64,000 nucleotides of DNA from Dyella_D sp052115385 (GTDB lineage: Bacteria; Pseudomonadota; Gammaproteobacteria; Xanthomonadales; Rhodanobacteraceae): contig NZ_JBFRGP010000010.1 in the NCBI RefSeq assembly GCF_052115385.1, forward strand, positions 62,001-126,000. The letters run 5' to 3'. A program made the translations under genes and the position numbers. Within the stretch, counting starts at the first letter, position 1. Each line of letters begins with the position of its first letter. Below are positions 35,138 to 43,377 of the stretch, piece by piece. The notes under the pieces are model-generated. The model saw only the letters and a program-made list of their open reading frames with translations, did not search any database and was not told where the DNA came from.

Positions 35138-35829
35138 CACGTACCGCACTGGCGATTCGCCACGTCGCGTTCGAAGACCTTGGCTTGCTCGCGCCTTTGC
35201 TGGCGGAACGCGGTTACGAGGTGCGTTATCTGGAAGCCGGTGTCGATGCGATCGACGCGGGCACGCTGGACGCAGCCGATCTGGTGGTGGTGCTTGGCGG
35301 GCCGATCGGTGTCTACGAAGTCGAGCACTACCCCTTTCTTGCCGGCGAGCGTGCGGCGATCGCGTCGCGGCTGGCCGCACGCAAGCCAACGCTGGGCATT
35401 TGCCTGGGTGCGCAACTGATCGCGCAGGCGCTTGGTGCCGAGGTGGTGTCGACTGGGAAGGTGGAGATCGGTTTCGGTGCGTTGACGCTGACCGCTGAAG
35501 GTCGCGCCTCCGTGCTGAAAGATATCGGCGAGGTGCCGGTGCTGCATTGGCATGGCGACTAGTTTGCGATTCCCGTCGGCGCGCAGCGCTTGGCGCAGAC
35601 GCCTGGTTTTCCGAATCAGGCGTTTGCCATCGACCAGCATGTGCTTGGCTTGCAGTTCCATCTGGAAGTAGAGGCTGCGCAGTTGGAGCGTTGGTTGATC
35701 GGGCATGCGCACGAGTTGGCCTCGCATCGGATTGATCCGAATTCGATACGTCGCGATGCAGCCATGCAGGGCGCAACGCTCACCCGTGCAGCGCGGGGAA
35801 TCTTTGCCGCATGGCTGGATGGGCTGTGA
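35134..35829 (+). pseudogene. Class I glutamine amidotransferase (GMP-synthase-like) interrupted by an in-frame amber codon
   Basis: Read through, this is a complete amidotransferase of 231 codons. The nucleophile Cys90 is in GICLGAQ, and the His176-Glu178 pair is in QFHLEV. Codon 143 is TAG (35560-35562), inside the conserved HWHGD-x-F segment. A CAG-to-TAG transition would explain it. Frame and similarity continue without a break on the far side to a TGA at 35827-35829. The shortened 142-residue product lacks the catalytic His and Glu and should be inactive. Amber suppression or a sequencing error would restore it. Related proteins are often annotated as GMP synthase glutamine-binding domain proteins. 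The ATG overlaps the AraC stop. Confidence 0.8.
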
Positions 35830-35959
35830 TGATTTCCGCCAAAGTCATGATGATTTTTATCAACGCGGTCGTGACCTCGACGGACAACTGATCGCCCGGC
35901 GTGCATACTCCGCCTCCTCGGCCATCGCACCGCAGCGATGCCATTGCGGAGGACAAGGG

Positions 35960-38170
35960 ATGAAACGCAAAGCCGGCAACGCACTGCGCTGCGCCATCGT
36001 GTTCGGACTGGCCGGCTGGATCGGCCTTGCCATGGCGCAACAGGCGCCGACTGCGCACCCATGGAGCGACGCCAGGCTTTCTCCCGACCAGCGCGCCGAC
36101 CTGCTGCTGAAGCAACTTACGCAGGACGACAAGTTCCACCTTATCCGCAGCTACTTCGCCGGCCCGCGCAAGCCGGAAGACAAGCCGGTGCCGCCGGGTT
36201 ATATCGGTTCGGCCGGCTATATCCCCGCGATCGAGCGGCTGGGTATTCCCGCCATACAGGAAAGCGATGCCGGCCTTGGCGTGGCCAGCTCAGAGCGCAT
36301 GCGCCCCGGCGATTACGCCACGCCGCTACCGGCCGGCCCCGTCACCGCCGCCACCTGGGACCCGAAAGTGGCCTTCCGCGGCGGCGCGATGATCGGCGGT
36401 GAAGCGCACGCCAAGGGTTTCAACGTATTGCTGGCCGGCGGCACCAACCTGATGCGCGAGCCGCGCAACGGCCGCAACTTCGAATACGCCGGCGAAGACC
36501 CGCTGCTGGCCGGCACCCTGGTGGGCGAGGCGATCCGCGGTATCGAGAGCCAGCACGTGGTGTCCACCATCAAGCATTTCGCCTTGAACGACCAGGAAAC
36601 CGGCCGCACCACCGTCGACGTGCGCATCGGCGAGCAGGCGATGCGCGAATCCGACCTGCTGGCTTTCGAGCTGGCGATCGAGCGCGGCAAGCCCGGCTCG
36701 GTGATGTGCTCGTACAACAAGCTCAACGGCGACTGGGCCTGCGAGAACGACTATCTGCTCAACCAGGTGTTGAAGCGCGATTGGAAGTACCCCGGCTTCG
36801 TGATGTCCGACTGGGGTGGCGTGCATAGCGCGGCGAAGGCGGTGAATGCGGGGCTGGATCAGGAATCCGCCGCCGAAATCTTCGACAAGCAGATCTATTT
36901 CGATGCACCGCTGCGCGAAGCGCTGGCGAAGGGCGAGGTGAAGCAATCGCGCATCGACGACATGACGCGGCGCATCCTGCGCAGCTTCTTTGCGGCCGGC
37001 GTGTTCGAGCATCCGGCGAAGAAGGCGCCGATCGACGAGAAGGCCAACCTTGCCGTGGCGCGCGAAACATTGGAGGCAGGCGCGGTGCTGTTACGCAACG
37101 AGAATGGCTTGTTGCCGCTCGATGTGGCCAAGCTGGAATCGATGGCGGTGATCGGTGCGCATGCCGACAAGGGCGTGCTGGCCGGTGGCGGTTCGTCGCT
37201 GGTGACGGCCAAGGGTGGCAATGCGGTGCCGGGTTTGAAACCGACCGATTGGCCGGGCCCCGTGACGTACCACCCGTATGCGCCGCTGAAGGCGCTGCAG
37301 TCGATCGCGCCGAAGGCGAAGGTGCAGTTCGCCGGTGGCGAGGATGTGGCTGCCGCTGCAGCGTTGGCGGCGAAGTCGCAGGTCGCGGTGGTGTTCGTGC
37401 AGAAGTGGGCCGGCGAAGATTTCGACGCACGCGATCTGTCGCTGCCCGATGGCCAGGACGCGCTGGTCGCCGCCGTCGCCAAAGCCAACCCACGCACCAT
37501 CGTGGTGCTGGAAAACGGCAGCCCCGTCGCGATGCCGTGGCTGGAGCAGGTCGGCGCGGTGCTTGAGGTGTGGTATCCCGGCGGCGATGCGGGCAACGGT
37601 ATTGCCAACATCCTCTCCGGCAAGGTCAATCCCTCCGGCCGCCTGCCGCTGAGCTGGCCACGCGATGTATCGCAGCTGCCGCGACCGGAGCTGCCGGGTG
37701 CAGGTGGCGGCACGCCGCCGGAGAGCGTGGATTACGCGATCGAAGGTGCGAATGTCGGTTATCGCTGGTATCAGTCGAAGGATCTGCAGCCGCTGTTCCC
37801 GTTCGGCTACGGGCTTTCGTACACCACGTTCGAGCATGGGCCGGTCAAGGTCGAAGTGCTGGGCGGAAAGGTGACGGCCACGGCGACAGTGCGCAATACC
37901 GGCAAGCGCGCCGGTGCCGATGTGGCCCAGGTTTATGTGCAGGTGCCCGGCTCCAAGGCGCGGCGTCTTGCGGGTTTCGCCAAGGTGTTTCTCAAGCCGG
38001 GTGAGCAGCGGGCGTTGAGTATTCCGCTGGAGCACAAGCTGCTGGCGGATTTCGATACGACGAAGCATGGGTGGGTGGTCCGTGGGGGTGAGTTCGTGGT
38101 GAGCGAGGGGCGTTCGTCCGCTGATCTTGGTAAGCCGGCAGTGGTGCAGCTTCCAGGCGACTCGCACTGA
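35960..38170 (+). CDS. Glycoside hydrolase family 3 beta-glucosidase, exported
   Basis: A 736-residue periplasmic or secreted GH3 enzyme. It has a signal peptide (1-27, ending LAMAQQ), a TIM barrel (about 60-350) with the catalytic nucleophile Asp284 in VMSDWGG and the substrate-binding KHF (residues 205-207). An alpha/beta sandwich domain (about 385-610) and a fibronectin-III-like domain (about 645-720) follow. GH3 enzymes release glucose or xylose from beta-linked oligosaccharides. GGAGG lies 9-10 bases before this ATG, which also gives the signal peptide; the frame is open further upstream with no such support. It is not clearly operonic with its neighbours. Confidence 0.93.
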   Translation: MKRKAGNALRCAIVFGLAGWIGLAMAQQAPTAHPWSDARLSPDQRADLLLKQLTQDDKFHLIRSYFAGPRKPEDKPVPPGYIGSAGYIPAIERLGIPAIQESDAGLGVASSERMRPGDYATPLPAGPVTAATWDPKVAFRGGAMIGGEAHAKGFNVLLAGGTNLMREPRNGRNFEYAGEDPLLAGTLVGEAIRGIESQHVVSTIKHFALNDQETGRTTVDVRIGEQAMRESDLLAFELAIERGKPGSVMCSYNKLNGDWACENDYLLNQVLKRDWKYPGFVMSDWGGVHSAAKAVNAGLDQESAAEIFDKQIYFDAPLREALAKGEVKQSRIDDMTRRILRSFFAAGVFEHPAKKAPIDEKANLAVARETLEAGAVLLRNENGLLPLDVAKLESMAVIGAHADKGVLAGGGSSLVTAKGGNAVPGLKPTDWPGPVTYHPYAPLKALQSIAPKAKVQFAGGEDVAAAAALAAKSQVAVVFVQKWAGEDFDARDLSLPDGQDALVAAVAKANPRTIVVLENGSPVAMPWLEQVGAVLEVWYPGGDAGNGIANILSGKVNPSGRLPLSWPRDVSQLPRPELPGAGGGTPPESVDYAIEGANVGYRWYQSKDLQPLFPFGYGLSYTTFEHGPVKVEVLGGKVTATATVRNTGKRAGADVAQVYVQVPGSKARRLAGFAKVFLKPGEQRALSIPLEHKLLADFDTTKHGWVVRGGEFVVSEGRSSADLGKPAVVQLPGDSH

Positions 38171-38231
38171 GCATGAGCCTGCCTTGCTGATTCCAATGCA
38201 TGTCATCGATGCCCACCCGCATACCCCAGCA

Positions 38232-38732
38232 ATGAGCCGTAACGTGGATTCCCCGTCCAATCGATTTTCCACCTGCGTACGCCGGATACTTACGGGCGCA
38301 GTACTGGACGAGATTCGTGTCCACAGCACGCAGATGTGGCTGCGCTTTCTCAGCGATCAGCGGGTGAGCGGCAAGCTTGTGTACGTCGATCTGGTGTTTG
38401 GATGCGCGGCTTACCTTGTCGACGCGGCACACCCTGGCGATCTGGCCGAGTTCGATTTCTTCGAGCAAAGGTCCGTGCTCCTGGCGAACCTTTATCGATG
38501 CATCGGGCATGAAATGGCCGGTGCCGAGGTTGCCGATGACGGTCGTTTGCGCATCGATGTGGGCAACGGCAAGGCGCTGATTCTGCGGCCCTCAGAACAG
38601 GATCTTGGGGATGATGATTCGGTGTGGCGTTTGTCGGTGGAAGACAAGCCGGGTGATACGGATGACCTTCCGTACGTCTACTGCGTTGCCAATGGCGAGG
38701 GGTTCGAGGTGGGATCTGGCCGCAAGCTGTAA
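38232..38732 (+). CDS. Small protein of unknown function at the head of an immunity-gene island
   Basis: A 166-residue cytoplasmic-looking protein with no signal peptide. Strand-rich segments such as RILTGAVLDEIRVHSTQMWLRF and ADDGRLRIDVGNGKALILRPSE recall DUF6188-type small beta-proteins often found among toxin immunity genes, but I cannot assign it firmly. An ATG at 38196 in the same frame is an alternative start; neither has a good ribosome site. GC content is lower than in the GH3 gene before it, as in the rest of the island. Confidence 0.5.
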   Translation: MSRNVDSPSNRFSTCVRRILTGAVLDEIRVHSTQMWLRFLSDQRVSGKLVYVDLVFGCAAYLVDAAHPGDLAEFDFFEQRSVLLANLYRCIGHEMAGAEVADDGRLRIDVGNGKALILRPSEQDLGDDDSVWRLSVEDKPGDTDDLPYVYCVANGEGFEVGSGRKL

Positions 38733-38802
38733 GGGTGAGCGTCAAAGAGGGTAGCGGTAGAATCTCCAGCATTCCCGTGACCATGTTCGGACGGAAGCTG
38801 CT

Positions 38803-39279
38803 ATGAGGCATGTGCTGCCGGTCAACTTCAATAATGCGGACGCCGATGGCGTCGTGCGGTTGAACACCAGGGGCGTGCTGAAGGCCCTGGGTGAGCTGTC
38901 ATGGGCACTGACCGAAGGTGCGGAAGTCTTCATAACAGACGGCGAAATCCACGCGAGCGCCGTAGTTCAGCTGAGCGACGGCATCTGGATTGCGCGGGTT
39001 ACCCAATGGTTGGATGAACCGTTTGATACGAAACGCGAGACCCTGTGCGAGCAGAAGATCTACCTTCTCCAGCACTGCCGCAAAAATGCGGACCGCGAAG
39101 ACGACTACAAGATGATCGGCGCGTATGGGACTGCAGAGGCCGCGGAAGAAGCCATGGCCAGGGCGGTCCAGCGGCCGGTATTCAAGGACTATCCGGATGA
39201 CTTCCAGATCGTTGAATATGTTCTCGGGCAAGATCATTGGGTCGACGGTTTCTTTGTTTGGACACCGGACTCCGAGTAA
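38803..39279 (+). CDS. Two-domain small protein with C-terminal DUF7336-like (immunity-type) domain
   Basis: A 158-residue protein. Residues 1-75 form one small domain (LPVNFNNADADGVVRLNTRG; WIARVTQW), of a kind seen alone in many immunity islands. Residues 82-158 form a DUF7336-like domain (KIYLLQHCRKNADREDDYK; FKDYPDDFQIVEYVLGQDHW). The second domain is repeated almost unchanged as a separate gene at 42236-42499. DUF7336 is a family of small proteins common beside polymorphic toxins; an immunity role is inference. GGAAG precedes the ATG. Confidence 0.65.
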   Translation: MRHVLPVNFNNADADGVVRLNTRGVLKALGELSWALTEGAEVFITDGEIHASAVVQLSDGIWIARVTQWLDEPFDTKRETLCEQKIYLLQHCRKNADREDDYKMIGAYGTAEAAEEAMARAVQRPVFKDYPDDFQIVEYVLGQDHWVDGFFVWTPDSE

Positions 39280-39295
39280 CTGGGGGCTAAGTGAA

Positions 39296-39790
39296 ATGAA
39301 GACCATCATCGCTCTGCTGCTCGCGGTGTGCTCCGGTAGTGCCATGGACGGCAACGTCGACAGGTTCTGCTTCAAGCTCGGCGATATCAAAGAACAGGTA
39401 TGCGCCGTATCGATCAGCACACTCATAGCCAACGGCCAGGACTTCGATGGTCGCCTGGTTTCTGTCAACGGCTACTTCGCTTACGCCGACATTCCCATGC
39501 TGTTCGCCACGAAGGATTCGTTCATGTCGTCGAACGTGGCCGATGGCGTGGCGGTGAGCATGCCGAAGAACCCGAGGCTCGCATCGAAGCTGTATGGCCT
39601 GGATCATGGCTTTATCCAGATCATGGGGCGATACAGCGCGAAGCCTGTCGACACGACGAGGTATCAGGCCTATAGGACGGGTGGGCGGATTGCCGAGATC
39701 GAATCGGTGGGGGCGGCTACGACCCCGTGGGGCTATACGGGGACGGCGCCATACCAGCCGGGAAAGAGCACAGAGCGGGGAGCGGAGTGA
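39296..39790 (+). CDS. Exported OB-fold-like small protein, unknown
   Basis: A 164-residue protein with an N-terminal signal peptide (MKTIIALLLAVCSGSAM), then a strand-rich domain containing TLIANGQDFDGRLVSVNGY. The same plan (LNANPDAYDRRYVRVRGY) occurs in the exported protein at 40563-41000, so the two are probable paralogues with an OB-like fold. The ATG at 39296 gives the signal peptide; an upstream in-frame ATG overlaps the preceding gene. The stop overlaps the next start (TGATG). Function is unknown; a periplasmic immunity protein is one possibility. Confidence 0.55.
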   Translation: MKTIIALLLAVCSGSAMDGNVDRFCFKLGDIKEQVCAVSISTLIANGQDFDGRLVSVNGYFAYADIPMLFATKDSFMSSNVADGVAVSMPKNPRLASKLYGLDHGFIQIMGRYSAKPVDTTRYQAYRTGGRIAEIESVGAATTPWGYTGTAPYQPGKSTERGAE

Positions 39791-40137
39791 TGTTTATCCC
39801 TTCGCTAAGCCTGTGCGATGGCGTCCTGATCAGAAGAAAGAGCCTGTTCAAGCAACATAAGATGCTGATCTCTTCGGTTGCGAAGATTATGGCGATCAAC
39901 CGGGATGCGCTGACTCATGATGAAGTGCTTATAGCCTTCATCAGCGCTACTGGAGAGCAGTTGATGGTCTCGGAACTTGAGAAGGATTTCCACCTGACCA
40001 TGGATTCGATATGCAAGCTTTTCGTTGGCATGAAGCCGTGGAGAGACATCGAGGAAGGTGCGCCACTCGAATTCAGAAGCCTGGTTCTATGGGAGCGTGA
40101 AGTTCAGCTTGATGATGTGCTTCGGCGCCAAGAATGA
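39790..40137 (+). CDS. Small unknown protein of the immunity-type island
   Basis: A 115-residue protein without a signal peptide, mixed alpha/beta, containing GVLIRRKSLFKQHKMLISSV and a Trp-rich C-terminus. No family is recognised. The start is set by the TGATG overlap with the preceding gene, which implies coupled translation. Lower GC and rare-codon content resemble the neighbours. Immunity function is suggested only by context. Confidence 0.5.
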   Translation: MFIPSLSLCDGVLIRRKSLFKQHKMLISSVAKIMAINRDALTHDEVLIAFISATGEQLMVSELEKDFHLTMDSICKLFVGMKPWRDIEEGAPLEFRSLVLWEREVQLDDVLRRQE

Positions 40138-40183
40138 TCGGCGGCGCCGAGCGGATGCTTTCTTTTGCCAGGATCAACAAATA

Positions 40184-40513
40184 ATGGGACATGTCTGGTC
40201 GGAGCAAGTAGACGCCATCCTGGCGGCTGGCCGAAACCTGGATGGTATCGGGGTACGTAACTGGGCGTTGGCGCGGGAAGATGCATTGCTTGCCTTGGAG
40301 CGGTTACGGGAGATTGGTGTGGCAGTGCTTGGCGGTGATGTCTACGTGGTGTCGGGGAAGGCGGTTGTTCCAAGTTACGACAATTGGCATTGCGATCAGG
40401 ATGCCGGAGAAGTCGCGGCTGATTTTCTAAGCCGTAGTATCGATAGTGCCAGGAGCTACATTTCCAGCTATGGTTCTGCGGAAGCCATGTTTGCCATAGT
40501 GCCGTCGATTTGA
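40184..40513 (+). CDS. Imm40-family immunity protein
   Basis: A 109-residue protein matching the Imm40 pattern: WSEQVDAILAAGRNLDGIGVRNWAL at the N-terminus, then ALERLREIGVAVLGGDVYVV, YDNWHCD and a C-terminal SRSIDSARSYISSY. Imm40 proteins are predicted to neutralise nuclease or other toxins of polymorphic systems. The frame is open upstream, but family members begin at this methionine. It is the firmest marker that the 38.2-43 kb island is an immunity array. No cognate toxin is visible in the window. Confidence 0.8.
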   Translation: MGHVWSEQVDAILAAGRNLDGIGVRNWALAREDALLALERLREIGVAVLGGDVYVVSGKAVVPSYDNWHCDQDAGEVAADFLSRSIDSARSYISSYGSAEAMFAIVPSI

Positions 40514-40562
40514 AGGGGTGGCAGCCAGTCGATGGCTGCATGCAAGTGGCTTCTCCAGGGGG

Positions 40563-41000
40563 ATGCAGCAAGTGAGGAAACTCGTCTGTCTGTTTGCAGC
40601 TGCTTTGCTGCTGCAATGCGCGGCTGCCCAGCGTGCGTATGGCGATGAGCTTCCCGTCGTAACACCGAGGCAGCTCAACGCGAACCCCGATGCTTACGAT
40701 CGCCGTTACGTGCGCGTGCGCGGCTACGTTGTCGTGGCTTTCGAGCAAAGATATCTGGTTGAAGATGCTGAGAGCTACCTGTCCTGGCCGAGCGACAAGG
40801 TATGCATATCCCTGGTCAGCTACGCGAATCCACTGTCGAAGCGCGGGCCGGGGCTTGAGAATATGAAGATGCAGGTGGTCACCGGGGTCTTCATCAAAGA
40901 CATCGATCAAACCCATGTGCTGTACATGGGGGCATGTAATAAAACCGGGATTGACCTTGATACCCGGCCCGGTAGGAAACAGGGGCACGACATGAGGTAG
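40563..41000 (+). CDS. Exported OB-fold-like small protein, paralogue-like to the one at 39296
   Basis: A 145-residue protein with a signal peptide (LVCLFAAALLLQCAAAQRAYG). The mature part contains the LNANPDAYDRRYVRVRGY segment shared in plan with the gene at 39296-39790, followed by a strand-rich region and a polar C-terminus. CCAGGGGG just before the ATG at 40563 supports this start over the upstream in-frame ATG. Function is unknown. Confidence 0.55.
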   Translation: MQQVRKLVCLFAAALLLQCAAAQRAYGDELPVVTPRQLNANPDAYDRRYVRVRGYVVVAFEQRYLVEDAESYLSWPSDKVCISLVSYANPLSKRGPGLENMKMQVVTGVFIKDIDQTHVLYMGACNKTGIDLDTRPGRKQGHDMR

Positions 41001-41011
41001 GGAGGTAGGGG

Positions 41012-41296
41012 GTGGGATTCTATGCAGTCATGGTTACTGGGAGTGGTATTCGTCTGGCGCTTGACGATGGGTACATCGCCATCGGCTTCTTTACAACACG
41101 CTATGTAGCTGCGCAAAACGGAGAGCTGGCTGTCATGGCTATGCTCGACAACTTGCGCAAGGAGTGGGCGAGTGGAGCCTTGGGTGACGTCGATGAAGCG
41201 GGTGTGCCGGAGTTGGCCGTGGAGAGCTGCGACAGGATCGGCTTCCTGAAATGGCTGCGCCGACCGTCTGGCTATACTTTTTACCCGGCACGGTAA
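41012..41296 (+). CDS. Small unknown protein, GTG start
   Basis: A 94-residue protein starting at GTG, with GGAGG 7 bases upstream (start decided by this site). Sequence begins GFYAVMVTGSGIRLALDD and contains a central helix (LAVMAMLDNLRKEW). No family is recognised. It follows the preceding gene by 11 bases in the same direction and belongs to the same array of small genes. Confidence 0.5.
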   Translation: MGFYAVMVTGSGIRLALDDGYIAIGFFTTRYVAAQNGELAVMAMLDNLRKEWASGALGDVDEAGVPELAVESCDRIGFLKWLRRPSGYTFYPAR

Positions 41297-41320
41297 GAAA
41301 GGAACGGCATTGCCATTCGC

Positions 41321-41734
41321 ATGAGCAAACGATTTCTCTTCGATGCTTCTCTGAGAGTTCGTCATTCTTCCATGAGCGCACAGCAGGTCGTCGACATCTT
41401 TGATTGGAATCCGCATGTCGCTCATTCCGTGCATGAGCAACGTAGGACAAAGGCCGGGAATGAACTGCCTGGCCGTCACAAGGAAACCTTTGTGAGCTTC
41501 TCATTGGAGATCGAAGACCATAGGTTCCCGGAGGATTTCCTCTCGGCGCACTTGGCCGAATCGAACTCGGCGGAGCAGCTGGCGATTAAGCGTGCGATAG
41601 CTGCAGGCTGCGATGTGGCTTACACCTTTGGTATTTCGTGCCCTGGGGACAGTGGGTTCGAGCTGGATGCGAACTTGATTGAGGCGATTCGCGCAACGGG
41701 TGCCTCGCTATCGTTCTATATCTATGGCTTCTGA
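41321..41734 (+). CDS. DUF4279 domain protein
   Basis: A 137-residue protein of the DUF4279 type. An opening strand (LFDASLRVRHSSMSAQQVVDIFDWNPHV) is followed by the Lys/His-rich middle and the alternating C-terminal strands (DVAYTFGISCPGDSGFELDANLIEAIRATGASLSFYIYG). DUF4279 proteins are frequent in immunity islands of polymorphic toxin systems. Function is unproven. The stop overlaps the next gene's start region by 11 bases. Confidence 0.65.
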   Translation: MSKRFLFDASLRVRHSSMSAQQVVDIFDWNPHVAHSVHEQRRTKAGNELPGRHKETFVSFSLEIEDHRFPEDFLSAHLAESNSAEQLAIKRAIAAGCDVAYTFGISCPGDSGFELDANLIEAIRATGASLSFYIYGF

Positions 41735-42203
41735 TAGAGCATTGAACGCGTCCATGGGGCTTGAGTATCCGAGGGATCGCGACCTGCTTTGGATGGCGTC
41801 GGATGCCAAGGGTCATGTGGGCGTCTTTCTCACTGCTGGCCAGGGACCCATTCCCACGCAGGTGCTATCAAGGCTTGAAGAGCTTTGCGAGACGGAGGAA
41901 GAGATCAGCCACCTTCGTCGCTTAGGTGGGCACCGGCTTTTAGTCTCTGTGCCGAAGCCTGACGATTTGATCGCGTTGGCGGAGCAAGGTTTCTTCGTAT
42001 ACGACTGGCAGGATGCACATCGAAGCGCCGCCAATGCCTCACATCGCTATGAGCTGGTGTCGATACCTGACAATCCGGTTCTGATCGGCGACTTGCAAGA
42101 ACGACTAGCAGGACTGGCGGTGGCGCTTGAAGGTTTCGATTTCGAACGCGGTGTGGCCTTGGATGTACGTTCAATGGTCGACTGTTGCATGCGCGACAGT
42201 TGA
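41724..42203 (+). CDS. Small unknown protein of the immunity-type island
   Basis: A 159-residue protein with no signal peptide. Recognisable stretches are YPRDRDLLWMASDAKGHVGVF, TAGQGPIPT and the helix-rich C-terminus (LIGDLQERLAGLAVALEGFDF). The pattern of a short strand pair followed by TAGxGP is shared by many small proteins in such islands, but I cannot name the family. The ATG at 41754 is an equally reasonable start; neither has a Shine-Dalgarno sequence. Confidence 0.5.
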   Translation: MASDRALNASMGLEYPRDRDLLWMASDAKGHVGVFLTAGQGPIPTQVLSRLEELCETEEEISHLRRLGGHRLLVSVPKPDDLIALAEQGFFVYDWQDAHRSAANASHRYELVSIPDNPVLIGDLQERLAGLAVALEGFDFERGVALDVRSMVDCCMRDS

Positions 42204-42235
42204 TAGCTTTCGCGAGAGCAAGGGCAGGGGGAGCC

Positions 42236-42499
42236 ATGTCGTCCGACGGGGAACGTCAGGCCATGAGCGAGCAGAAGATCTATCTGCTCCAGCATTGCCG
42301 CGAAAATGCAGATGGGGAAGATGAGTACAAAATGGTCGGTGCGTACGCGACCGCGGAGGCTGCGGAAGAAGCCAGGGCCCGGGCGGTGCTAAGGCCGGGG
42401 TTCAAGGACTATCCGGACGACTTCCTGATCGCTGAGTATGTTCTGGGGCAGGATCATTGGGTGGATGGCTTCTTTGTTTGGACACCGGGCTCGGAATAA
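42236..42499 (+). CDS. DUF7336-like protein, duplicate of the C-terminal domain of the gene at 38803
   Basis: An 87-residue protein. From residue 12 it nearly repeats the second domain of the 38803-39279 gene: SEQKIYLLQHCRENADGEDEYK and FKDYPDDFLIAEYVLGQDHW. DNA similarity covers about 240 bases and stops near the start of the shared SEQK segment, so a partial gene duplication or domain exchange has happened. AGGGGGAG just before the ATG at 42236 supports this start; an ATG nine codons later is possible. Confidence 0.7.
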   Translation: MSSDGERQAMSEQKIYLLQHCRENADGEDEYKMVGAYATAEAAEEARARAVLRPGFKDYPDDFLIAEYVLGQDHWVDGFFVWTPGSE

Positions 42500-42513
42500 G
42501 CAAGGAGCGGGAC

Positions 42514-42957
42514 TTGCAGACCATGAACTACTACGAAGAAGAAATCCTCAACGCTTTGGAGGGTGTCGAGAGCGACGTCGTCTGTGTTGAGGGTGGAGCG
42601 GACGAGATCTTCTCGCGAATGCTCGAGCGGTATCCGGTGTCTGGATCCAAGATCGATTGGGCGCGGGTTGAGGGTTCTGTCGAAGAGGTGGAGTCGAATC
42701 TTGATCTTCAATCGCAGAGGTTTGAGCGGTTCTTTCGCGATGTGATTTCGAGGTTTGGATTGAAGGGGGAGGTTGTCTACGTGGGAGATAGCCTGACGGA
42801 TTTCTCTTTGTGTGGGTCGAGTGATGGGTTTGGTGGGCTGGTGGGCGCTATTTTCGAGGTGCCGCAGCATCATTATTTTCTTGGTCGTGATCTTGGTTGG
42901 TGTATGTGTTTTTCGATGGAAGGGTGCATGAGTTTTGGTTTTTCGGGGCGTTCTTGA
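42514..42957 (+). CDS. Small unknown protein, probable immunity type, possible TTG start
   Basis: A 147-residue protein if TTG at 42514 is used (AAGGAG six bases upstream), or 144 residues from the ATG at 42523. It is helical and acidic at the N-terminus (YYEEEILNALEGVESD). The C-terminus carries GDSLTDFSL and VPQHHYFLGRDLGWCMCFSMEGCMSFGF, a pattern seen in small proteins near contact-dependent toxins, though I cannot name the family. It is the last gene of the island before a repeat. Confidence 0.55.
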   Translation: MQTMNYYEEEILNALEGVESDVVCVEGGADEIFSRMLERYPVSGSKIDWARVEGSVEEVESNLDLQSQRFERFFRDVISRFGLKGEVVYVGDSLTDFSLCGSSDGFGGLVGAIFEVPQHHYFLGRDLGWCMCFSMEGCMSFGFSGRS

Positions 42958-43001
42958 AGGGCTTGGGGTTGATGTGATCCTTGGCTCACCACTCCGACTG
43001 G

Positions 43002-43037
43002 CCCCTCACCCCAGCCCTCTCCCCGGCGGGGAGAGGG
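43002..43037. repeat. CCCTCACCCCAGCCCTC-type hairpin repeat, copy A
   Basis: The stem has 10-base perfect arms (CCCTCTCCCC/GGGGAGAGGG, 43015-43037) with a 3-base loop, preceded by CCCCTCACCCCA. A second copy is at 44078-44112. It closes the immunity island and may act as a bidirectional transcription barrier. Confidence 0.75.
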
Positions 43038-43062
43038 AGTCCGGAGGTTATCGCTAGATAAA

Positions 43063-43377
43063 TTATTGGCCGTCGCTCTCGGTTTCGATCGTTGCGCGCT
43101 CTTCATCGCACACCTGCAGCCACTGCATACGCCCATGTGCTTGCGCCGCGCAGCGTGCGCCCATGTCGATGAAGGCGCCGATGCCTTCCAACATGATCGG
43201 CAGGCGACGTGCGTCGACTTTGCGGCGTTCGTGGCCGATTTCCGCCAATAGCTGGATCGCGTTATGTGCGTACCGCAGCCACTCGGAGGCGTCGTTAAGC
43301 AGTGCATCCGGACTAGCGTCAGGATCGGAGAAATAATTCGCGTGGCGGGTGATCCAAGGTTCGCCAAAGGTGTTCAT
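43063..43377 (-). CDS. DUF3077/DUF6124-like small protein
   Basis: A 104-residue acidic, helical protein (NDASEWLRYAHNAIQLLAEI; RLPIMLEGIGAFIDMGARCAAQ) resembling DUF3077/DUF6124 small proteins of pseudomonads and xanthomonads, whose role is unknown. AAGGAG six bases before the ATG at 43377 fixes the start; the frame is open upstream without another site. A 5' leader with hairpins and a 33-codon frame lies upstream on the same strand. Confidence 0.6.
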   Translation of the reverse strand: MNTFGEPWITRHANYFSDPDASPDALLNDASEWLRYAHNAIQLLAEIGHERRKVDARRLPIMLEGIGAFIDMGARCAAQAHGRMQWLQVCDEERATIETESDGQ

